Assembly (NCBI GenBank): GCA_964498755.1 | Contig: CAZCIB010000029.1 | Span: 1-27,908 of the forward strand | Reading direction: 5' to 3' | DNA from: RZZS01 sp964498755 | Lineage (GTDB): Bacteria; Pseudomonadota; Alphaproteobacteria; Micavibrionales; Micavibrionaceae | Length of the DNA stretch: 27,908 nt | Shown: positions 22,314-27,908 of the stretch, in pieces | Numbering within the stretch: position 1 is the stretch's first letter | How the letters are laid out: every line of letters starts with the position of its first letter | Position numbers and translations under genes: made by a program | The notes under the pieces: generated by a model | The model's input: only the letters and a program-made list of their open reading frames with translations | What the model was told of the DNA's origin: nothing | Database searches by the model: none

Positions 22314-24531
22314 TTAGCGTTTGCCACTCCTCTTCACTCAACACGCTCACGCCGAGCTCCCGCGCTTTTTTGAGCTTTGAGCCCGCATCTTCCCCGGCGA
22401 TGACGTAATCGGTTTTCGCCGAGACGCTGCCCGCGACCTTCGCGCCGAGACTTTCCGCGCGCGCCTTGGCTTCGGCGCGGGTCATGGTGGTGAGCGTTCC
22501 TGTGAATACAACCGTTTTTCCCGCGACGGGGCTATCTGAAGTAACCGGCGCTTCGTAGGGTTCGATGGTGAGTTCGGATTCCAGCCTGTCTAAAATTTCA
22601 AGATTGTGGTCCTCTTGGAAAAAACCGGTAATCTCGTCCGCCGCCGCCGGGCCGATGTCCTCGATGTTGAGGAGGAATTGATAATTTGCTTCCCCCTCAC
22701 CCGGATCGCTTGCAGCGATCCGACCTCTCCCGAGGGAGAGGTCATTCATCCCCTCTCCCTCGGGAGAGGGAGGGGCCCGGCGTAGCGCAGCGGAGACGGG
22801 AGGGTGAGGGGAAGGGGACGCCGCCTTCATCATCGCCGCTTTGAAACTCTCCCAATCGCCATACGCCCCGGCCAGTCTCTTCGCCGTCGCCTGTCCGACA
22901 TGGCGGATGCCGAGCGCATAGATAAATCTCTCCAGCGATACGGCGCGGCGGTTCTCGATTGCGTTCAGAAGGTTTTGCGCGGACAGCTCGCCCCAGCCCT
23001 CCCATGTTTTAATCTGATCCGCGTGATCGGAAAGCCGGAAAATATCGGCCGGGTTTTTGATTAATCCTTCCTGCCAGAGCTGCTCGATGACTTTCGTTCC
23101 CATGCCCTCAATGTCGAACGCGTTGCGGCTGACGAAATGCTTGAGCCGCTCGACCGCCTGCGCCGGGCAGATCATCCCGCCCGTGCAGCGCCGCACCGCT
23201 TCGCCTTCCTCGCGAATGGCGTGCGAGCCGCAGGCCGGGCAGGTTTGCGGATAGATGAATTCCTTTTCATCGCCCGTTCTTTTATCGGCAAGAACGCGCA
23301 CAATCTGCGGGATGACGTCGCCCGCGCGCTGGACGACGACGTGATCGCCTATACGCGCGTCCTTGCGCGCGATTTCGTCCTCGTTATGCAGCGTCGCGTT
23401 CGAAACCACCACGCCGCCGACCGTAATCGGCTCCAGCCGCGCCACTGGCGTGAGCGCGCCCGTGCGCCCGACCTGAATGTCGATGTCCTTTAGAACGGTG
23501 ACGGCCTGTTCGGCCGGGAATTTATGCGCAATCGCCCAGCGCGGCGCGCGCGCCACAAAGCCGAGGCGTCCCTGGTAGTCGATGCGGTTGACCTTGTAGA
23601 CGATGCCGTCGATGTCGTAGGGGAGATCGGCGCGAGCTATGAGGAGATCGTTGTAATTCTTCTCCAGTTCTTCAAGCGTGTCGAATACGCCTGACGGCTG
23701 CGCCGTCGGTAAGCCCCGCTCCTGTAATGCCCTAACGATCAAGGATTGTTTACCCCCCTCCTGTTCGCTGCGCGAACTTCCTCCCCCCTTTGTAAGGGGG
23801 GAGGTTAGGTGGGGGGTTACCTCACCCAAACCATAGGCAAAAAATTGTAAGGGCCTTTGCGCCGTGATTTCCGGGTCAAGTTGCCGCACAGACCCGGCGG
23901 CGGCGTTGCGCGGATTGGCGAAAACTTTTTTCCCGGCGGCGGAGAGCTTTTCGTTGAGGGCCGAAAATTCGTCCCGGCGCATGTAAATTTCTCCGCGCAC
24001 TTCGAGGATTTCCGGCGCGTCTTTGATTTCATGAGGGATATCGAAAATCGTTTTAACGTTGGCGGTAATATCCTCGCCCTCGTATCCGTCACCGCGCGTC
24101 GCCGCCTGCACGAGCTTTCCATGCTCGTAACGCAGCGAGCAGGACAGGCCGTCAATTTTCGGCTCGGCGAGGATTTCGATATCGTCATCGTCTTTCAAAT
24201 TCAAAAACCGCCGGATGCGCGCCAGAAAATCTTTCACCTCTTCAACGTCCATCGCGTTGGAGAGCGAGAGTATCGGGACGCTGTGTTTTACCTTTTTAAA
24301 GCCGGAAGACGGCGCGGAACCGACTTTCTGCGTCGGGCTGTCGGGCGTCGTCAGTTGGGGATGCTCAGCCTCAAGCTGTTCAAGCTTTCGTTTCAGATCG
24401 TCATATTCGGCGTCCGAAATTTCCGGCGCGTCCTCGCCGTGATATTTGCGGTCGTGATAAAGGATTTGTTCGGCGAGCCTCTTATGCTCGGCCCGCGCGT
24501 TTTCAAAAGACATGTCAAACAGATCGTTCAT
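22294..24531 (-). CDS. ligA: NAD-dependent DNA ligase, with two in-frame repeat insertions
   Basis: This 745-residue replicative ligase seals nicks with NAD. The order is: domain Ia (LYHDRKYHGEDAPEISDAEYD, ~25-45), adenylation domain with KIDG (Lys125), OB fold (~350-430), four-Cys zinc finger (CPACG...CTGGMICPA), helix-hairpin-helix region (~470-640) and C-terminal BRCT domain (~665-740). All catalytic parts are present and the frame is open throughout, so it should be active. The family is usually about 670-700 residues. The excess lies in two segments encoded by palindromic repeats: residues ~239-260 in the adenylation domain and ~574-614 in the HhH region. The start overlaps the end of the KamA-like gene by 17 bp. 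It lies near recN, as in many alphaproteobacteria. Confidence 0.96.
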   Translation of the reverse strand: MNDLFDMSFENARAEHKRLAEQILYHDRKYHGEDAPEISDAEYDDLKRKLEQLEAEHPQLTTPDSPTQKVGSAPSSGFKKVKHSVPILSLSNAMDVEEVKDFLARIRRFLNLKDDDDIEILAEPKIDGLSCSLRYEHGKLVQAATRGDGYEGEDITANVKTIFDIPHEIKDAPEILEVRGEIYMRRDEFSALNEKLSAAGKKVFANPRNAAAGSVRQLDPEITAQRPLQFFAYGLGEVTPHLTSPLTKGGGSSRSEQEGGKQSLIVRALQERGLPTAQPSGVFDTLEELEKNYNDLLIARADLPYDIDGIVYKVNRIDYQGRLGFVARAPRWAIAHKFPAEQAVTVLKDIDIQVGRTGALTPVARLEPITVGGVVVSNATLHNEDEIARKDARIGDHVVVQRAGDVIPQIVRVLADKRTGDEKEFIYPQTCPACGSHAIREEGEAVRRCTGGMICPAQAVERLKHFVSRNAFDIEGMGTKVIEQLWQEGLIKNPADIFRLSDHADQIKTWEGWGELSAQNLLNAIENRRAVSLERFIYALGIRHVGQATAKRLAGAYGDWESFKAAMMKAASPSPHPPVSAALRRAPPSPEGEGMNDLSLGRGRIAASDPGEGEANYQFLLNIEDIGPAAADEITGFFQEDHNLEILDRLESELTIEPYEAPVTSDSPVAGKTVVFTGTLTTMTRAEAKARAESLGAKVAGSVSAKTDYVIAGEDAGSKLKKARELGVSVLSEEEWQTLIKRERD
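22692..22812. repeat. palindromic repeat pair inserted in frame in ligA
   Basis: The segment opens with CCCCTCACCC and closes with GGGTGAGGGG. Between them are perfect stems: GGATCGCT/AGCGATCC, GACCTCTCCC/GGGAGAGGTC and CCCTCTCCC/GGGAGAGGG. It is two inverted copies of the family seen between pntAA and pntAB. It encodes about 40 Pro/Ser/Gly/Glu-rich residues of LigA with no stop. Confidence 0.88.
23752..23818. repeat. second palindromic repeat inserted in frame in ligA
   Basis: ACCCCCCTCC at the left pairs with GGTGGGGGGT at the right. Inside are GTTCGC/GCGAAC and CCTCCCCCCTT/AAGGGGGGAGG stems. It encodes about 22 Gly/Ser/Thr/Lys-rich residues (TSPLTKGGGSSRSEQEGG) in the ligase adenylation domain. 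A decayed relative lies at 7550-7578. Confidence 0.8.
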
Positions 24532-25399
24532 GATTATCTAGCCATTCCTCATAGCCCGCGATCTCGTCCGCGTAGACCGGGCCGACAGGGATTTTACCGG
24601 AGCCGCCGGGAATGTCGAGCACGTAAGTGGGCAGCGCGATACCCGAGAGATTGCCGCGCAGGGCGCGCATCAGTTCCTGCCCTTCCTCGATGCTGACGCG
24701 GAAATGCGACGTGCCCGGCGCAGGGTCGAGATGGTGGAGATAATACGGTTTTACGCGATTGCGTATCAAGGCTCTGCACAGCGTTTCAAGGGCTTGCGCG
24801 TTGTCATTAATATCTTTCAGGAGGACGCTTTGCGACAAGAGAACCGCGCCAGATTGATGAAGTTTTTTGAGCGCCGCGGTAACGTCATCCGTTAACTCAT
24901 CGGCGTGATTCACATGCAGCACGATATAAAGCGGCTTTTGCAAGTCTTGAAAAACGCGGCATAAATCCCTGCTGACCCGCTCCGGCGCGGCGAGCGGCGC
25001 GCGCGTGTGAATACGGAGATTGTCGATATGCTCAAACGCGTCCAGCCGCGATAACAATTCTTTCAAGCGACGCGGCGAGAGCGTCAAAGGATCGCCGCCG
25101 GAGAGAATAACTTCGCGGATATTCTTATGTGATTCGATATACTTGAACGCGCTTTCTAATGCGTCGCCGCGTAAAACGCCCGCGCCCTTGCCGACCATCT
25201 CCTTCCTGAAGCAAAACCGGCAATAGACCGCGCACGTATCGGTAATTTTAAACAAAACGCGGTCCGGGTAGCGGTGAACGATTCCCTGCACGGGGGAATG
25301 CGCATCATCCCCGATCGGATCGGCCAGCTCATAAGATTTAACCTCCGCCTCGCGCGGATCGTATTCGTATTGTTTTTGGACGGCGGAAGATTCAGCCAC
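24515..25399 (-). CDS. KamA/EpmB-family radical SAM aminomutase, N-terminally short
   Basis: This 294-residue protein relates to lysine 2,3-aminomutase and the EF-P beta-lysylation enzyme EpmB. The radical SAM cluster motif is C56-X3-C60-X2-C63 (CAVYCRFC), followed by the GGDPL loop (ILSGGDPLTLSPRR). The PLP lysine is Lys269 in IPGGSGKIPVGP, so the catalytic core is complete. Family members are normally about 340-350 residues. This one begins at the segment just before ADPIGDDAHSPVQGIVHRYPD and so lacks roughly 60 N-terminal residues. The start is a GTG two bases after the parE stop, and an in-frame stop lies seven codons upstream, so no extension is possible. The toxin-antitoxin pair probably replaced the original 5' end. 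Activity is uncertain. It overlaps ligA by 17 bp. Confidence 0.88.
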   Translation of the reverse strand: MAESSAVQKQYEYDPREAEVKSYELADPIGDDAHSPVQGIVHRYPDRVLFKITDTCAVYCRFCFRKEMVGKGAGVLRGDALESAFKYIESHKNIREVILSGGDPLTLSPRRLKELLSRLDAFEHIDNLRIHTRAPLAAPERVSRDLCRVFQDLQKPLYIVLHVNHADELTDDVTAALKKLHQSGAVLLSQSVLLKDINDNAQALETLCRALIRNRVKPYYLHHLDPAPGTSHFRVSIEEGQELMRALRGNLSGIALPTYVLDIPGGSGKIPVGPVYADEIAGYEEWLDNHERSV

Positions 25400-25400
25400 T

Positions 25401-25748
25401 TCATTTCCCGTTCGATTTCAATGCGTCAACCTGCGCGGCGAAGAACGGCTCAAGATCACGCAGCAGCTTTGGCATGTCGCGATGCTGATGCTCAATGGAA
25501 ACGATATAAAGGCAGGCGTCAATCACTTCGTAAACTATGTAATGCCGCCGGACGGCGTAATGGGAATAGCGCGCGGAATAATCAGGGCGGATTTTACCGA
25601 GGCCGGGATTTTCGGCGAGCCTGTTGATTGCCGCTTCAAGGTCTTTAATATATCGCCCGGCCACCAGATCGCCAAATGTTGTAACAGAGAGGCGCTCAAT
25701 CTCTACGAGACGTTTGAGCGCATGTTCTGTCAGCTCGACATTTTTCAT
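25401..25748 (-). CDS. parE: ParE/RelE-family toxin
   Basis: This 115-residue toxin has the ParE-like order: strand VELTEHALKRL, helical hairpin (IERLSVTTFGDLVAGRYIKDLEAAINRLAENP), then the sheet GKIRPDYSARYSHYAVRRHYIVYEV and LYIVSIEHQHRDM. ParE toxins act on gyrase and RelE toxins cut mRNA at the ribosome; sequence alone does not settle which. The ATG at 25748 overlaps the antitoxin stop (ATGA, 25745-25748), which decides the start over a longer upstream frame. It ends 1 bp before the KamA-like start. The C-terminal ~15 residues extend slightly past the usual fold. Confidence 0.88.
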   Translation of the reverse strand: MKNVELTEHALKRLVEIERLSVTTFGDLVAGRYIKDLEAAINRLAENPGLGKIRPDYSARYSHYAVRRHYIVYEVIDACLYIVSIEHQHRDMPKLLRDLEPFFAAQVDALKSNGK

Positions 25749-26014
25749 TGCGCGCTTTCTTGTGCCAGAAGTTCGCGTCCGCGTCTCAGCGCATCGTCCA
25801 TACCTTTCCATTCATGCACGCGCCCCGCAGCCAGGTCTTCGTAGCCGCGCATGACAGACTGGCGGATTTCTTCGGCCTTGCCTGCCTCCCGGTCTTTTCG
25901 AATCAGATCACGCACGTATTCGCTGGGCGTAGCGTAAAGCGTACCATCGCCGGAGCATGTATCAAGATAGGCTTTAAGCTCGTCCGTCAAGGATAACGAA
26001 AGGGTTTTGCTCAT
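25745..26014 (-). CDS. parD: ParD-family ribbon-helix-helix antitoxin
   Basis: This 89-residue antitoxin has an N-terminal ribbon-helix-helix DNA-binding domain: the strand MSKTLSLSLTDE and helices ending in YATPSEYVRDLIRKDRE. A flexible C-terminal part (EWKGMDDALRRGREL) would wrap the toxin. A strong Shine-Dalgarno (AAGGAGAG) lies upstream of the ATG at 26014, and a palindrome over the -10 at 26038-26064 suits autorepression. Together with parE it is a complete module between recN and the KamA-like gene. Confidence 0.9.
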   Translation of the reverse strand: MSKTLSLSLTDELKAYLDTCSGDGTLYATPSEYVRDLIRKDREAGKAEEIRQSVMRGYEDLAAGRVHEWKGMDDALRRGRELLAQESAQ

Positions 26015-26037
26015 CTGTTCTCTCCTTATTTTTTGTG

Positions 26038-26064
26038 AATATAAATGATTATATCATAAATATT
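26038..26064 (-). promoter_or_regulatory. parDE promoter -10 inside a 27-bp palindromic operator
   Basis: On the minus strand a perfect TATAAT (26048-26053) lies about 35 bp upstream of the parD ATG. It sits at the centre of an imperfect 27-bp inverted repeat whose core is ATGAT-TAT-ATCAT (26045-26057) and whose outer arms are AATAT and ATATT. No good -35 is visible. Ribbon-helix-helix antitoxins bind sites of this kind. Confidence 0.6.
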
Positions 26065-26079
26065 AAGATAAAACAGGGC

Positions 26080-27717
26080 TCACGTCCCCGTCTCCAGCAG
26101 TTTTCCGGCAGCGGCGCGCGCCTCGTCGGTGATGGTGGCGCCGGCGAGCATGCGGGCGATTTCCTCGCGCCGCGTATCCGTGTTTTCAAGATGCATGACG
26201 GTGGTGGTCACGTCGTCCTGCCCGCTCTTCAGGACGATCCAGTGATGACCTGCGCGCGCGGCGACCTGCGGCGAGTGAGTAACGACGAGGATTTGTTTCG
26301 CCGCCGCGAGCCTCGCCAGTCTTTCACCGACCGCATCCGCCGTGCCGCCGCCAATGCCGGAATCGACCTCGTCGAAGATGAGCGTCTGCGCCGCGCCGGT
26401 CTCCGCCATGATGACTTTCAGCGCGAGCATGAAGCGCGCCATTTCCCCGCCGGACGCGATTTTGTTCAGCGGCCCCGGCTCCGCGCCCGGATTCGTCGCC
26501 ACCAGGAAGCGCACGCGGTCCATGCCGTCCGGCCCCCAGTCGCTCTCGTCCTTGTGCGTGACCTGCGTGACAAAGCGCGCTTTGTCGAGCTTTAACGGCG
26601 GCAGTTCCTTTGCCACGAGCGTATCGAGTTTTTCCGCCGTCTTGCGGCGCGTCTCGCCGATTTTTTCAGCTTCGGCGATATAGGCCGCGCGCGCCGTTTC
26701 AACCAGCCGCGCGAGTTCGGCGAGCACGTCGTCCGTGCGCTCGATCAGGTTCAGTTCGCCCGCGAGCTTTTCCCTTATCTCCGGCAATTCGTCAACGGCG
26801 CAATTATGTTTGCGCGCCTGTCCTTTGAGCGCGAAGAGGCGTTCGTCGATCGTTTCAAGACTGTGTTCGTTTTCCTCGAGATCGGCGGACAACGCTTCAA
26901 TCCCGGATAAAAATTCGCCGATCTGGATCGCCGCGCCGTCGGCCAGCGCGGTGATTTGCGCGCCCTCATCCCCGGTTTTCGAGAGCGCGCGCAAACCGGC
27001 GCTTAAAGTGCCCTCGGCTTCGGTAAACGCGGCATGCGCGGCGTTCAGGCTTTCAATCGTCTGCTCCCGGCGCATGAGGCTCTCGCGCAGGACGCTTAAA
27101 CGCTCTTCCTCCCCGGCCTCCGGCGCGAGGGCGTCGAGATCGGCCACCGAGGCGCGCAGGTAATCCTCCTCGGCGCGCGCGCGCTGCGCGTCGTCTTTCG
27201 CCTGTATCAATTTGTCTTTTGCGTTCTGCCAATCCTGCCAGAGCCGCGGCAACTGATAATCAATGGCCGCATACTCATCCAAAATCCCGCGATGCGCCGC
27301 CGGGTTCAGCAGGCCTTGCGTTTCAAACTGCCCATGGATTTCAACGAGCGTATCGCCGACGGCTTTTAATGTGGAAACGCTCACGGGCTGGTCGTTGATA
27401 TAGGCGCGGCTGCGCCCATCCTTGTTCAGCGTCCGGCGCAAAACCAGGAGCGTATCCTTGTCCAGCCCCTGCTCGTCCAGAATATCTAATGCCGGATGCG
27501 TTTCCGGTATTTCAAACTCCGCGCTGACGACGGCCTGATCCGCGCCGTTACGCACGAGCCGCGCTTCGCTGCGCCCGCCAAGCGCAAGGCCCAGCGAATC
27601 CAGCAGGATCGATTTGCCGGCGCCCGTCTCGCCCGTGAGCGCGCACAAGCCACCTTCAAACGCGATCACAAGCTGATCGATCAGGACGACGTTGCGGATG
27701 GTCAGGGTCTGGAGCAT
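26080..27717 (-). CDS. recN: DNA repair protein RecN
   Basis: This 545-residue SMC-like ATPase acts in double-strand-break repair. Walker A is GETGAGKS (29-36). A long coiled-coil middle (~150-380) follows. The C-terminal head has signature ASGGEMARF (~421), Walker B TLIFDEVDSGIGGG (~444) and the switch His in VVTHSPQVAARAGHHW. Length is near the usual ~550. The likely -10 (27721-27726) lies only 3 bp before the ATG, so the mRNA may be leaderless; no Shine-Dalgarno is visible. In many alphaproteobacteria recN sits directly before ligA. Here the parDE pair and the KamA-like gene come between, and a VapC-like gene lies upstream. Confidence 0.95.
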   Translation of the reverse strand: MLQTLTIRNVVLIDQLVIAFEGGLCALTGETGAGKSILLDSLGLALGGRSEARLVRNGADQAVVSAEFEIPETHPALDILDEQGLDKDTLLVLRRTLNKDGRSRAYINDQPVSVSTLKAVGDTLVEIHGQFETQGLLNPAAHRGILDEYAAIDYQLPRLWQDWQNAKDKLIQAKDDAQRARAEEDYLRASVADLDALAPEAGEEERLSVLRESLMRREQTIESLNAAHAAFTEAEGTLSAGLRALSKTGDEGAQITALADGAAIQIGEFLSGIEALSADLEENEHSLETIDERLFALKGQARKHNCAVDELPEIREKLAGELNLIERTDDVLAELARLVETARAAYIAEAEKIGETRRKTAEKLDTLVAKELPPLKLDKARFVTQVTHKDESDWGPDGMDRVRFLVATNPGAEPGPLNKIASGGEMARFMLALKVIMAETGAAQTLIFDEVDSGIGGGTADAVGERLARLAAAKQILVVTHSPQVAARAGHHWIVLKSGQDDVTTTVMHLENTDTRREEIARMLAGATITDEARAAAGKLLETGT

Positions 27718-27720
27718 GGG

Positions 27721-27726
27721 ATTATA
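27721..27726 (-). promoter_or_regulatory. TATAAT -10 element placed for leaderless recN transcription
   Basis: A consensus TATAAT on the minus strand ends 3 bp before the recN ATG (27715-27717). A start point about seven bases on would fall at the ATG itself. The best -35-like sequence, GTGACA, is 20 bp away, too far for a standard promoter. No SOS-type GTTC-N7-GTTC box was seen. Confidence 0.3.
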
Positions 27727-27758
27727 TTAAACGCCTCACACGGCCCTGTCACATATTC

Positions 27759-27908
27759 TTAAACAGCGATGATTTCCGCGCCCGCTTTTTGCGCGGCGTC
27801 GAGTAATTTCCCGTCCGCGCTGGCCAGCGGCAGCTCAATGCGCAAAGCCAGTTCAAGATAGGCGGCGTCGTAGGTGGTTAAATTGTACTTCTTCGCCAGC
27901 ATGAACGT
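27759..27908 (-). CDS. vapC: VapC-like PIN-domain toxin, C-terminal 49 residues (cut by window edge)
   Basis: The minus-strand frame entering at the window end encodes 49 residues and a TAA at 27759-27761. The segment YNLTTYDAAYLELALRIELP followed by LASADGKLLDAAQKAG is the typical end of VapC toxins. It holds the last two acidic metal-binding positions of the PIN domain (Asp in TTYDAAY and in ASADGKL). VapC proteins are RNases that usually cut tRNA or rRNA. The VapB antitoxin and N-terminus would lie outside the window. Its stop is 42 bp upstream of the recN start. Confidence 0.82.
   Translation of the reverse strand, partial: TFMLAKKYNLTTYDAAYLELALRIELPLASADGKLLDAAQKAGAEIIAV

Overview
The window looks like chromosomal DNA of an alphaproteobacterium of moderate GC content, possibly a deep or Rhodospirillales-like lineage; I cannot place it further. 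Reasons: the proton-translocating transhydrogenase is split into three subunits (pntAA, pntAB, pntB), recN and ligA lie close together on one strand as in many alphaproteobacteria, and there is a LapB/LapC/TolC type I secretion operon. No insertion sequence, phage gene, tRNA, rRNA or CRISPR array was seen.

Region 1 (1-12471) reads as one functional block. A protein joining a cyclic-nucleotide-binding domain to an EAL phosphodiesterase (152-1393) is followed by a 1073-residue FecR-domain protein with seven FG-GAP repeats and RTX-like C-terminal turns (1606-4827). Convergent to it, on the minus strand, are an outer-membrane channel (11044-12471), a LapB-type ABC exporter (8931-11153), a HlyD-type adaptor (7618-8934), a HigA-like antitoxin (7090-7419) and a CHASE2 adenylate cyclase (4831-7080). 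The simplest model is a type I secreted or surface-held beta-propeller protein. The cyclase would make cAMP in response to an extracytoplasmic cue, and the cNMP-EAL protein would convert that cAMP into a change in c-di-GMP.

Region 2 (12690-16634) is the pnt operon, with two intruders: a pair of inverted palindromic repeats between pntAA and pntAB, and a complete MntA-HepT toxin-antitoxin pair translationally coupled between pntAB and pntB.

Region 3 (16757-22313) holds two separate alpha/beta hydrolases, a small helical protein, a pterin carbinolamine dehydratase, a UMF1-type MFS transporter, a secreted protein of unknown function and another unknown. Two copies of a ~163-bp multi-hairpin repeat lie here, and one of them supplies the stop codon of the transporter.

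Region 4 (22294-27908, minus strand) holds recN, a ParD-ParE pair, an N-terminally shortened KamA-family radical SAM protein and ligA, with the C-terminus of a VapC-like toxin at the window edge. LigA carries two repeat elements inserted in frame.

A common thread is that small mobile-like cassettes (four toxin-antitoxin loci and several families of palindromic repeats) sit at or inside core genes. They leave duplicated gene starts, truncated N-termini and extra peptide segments.
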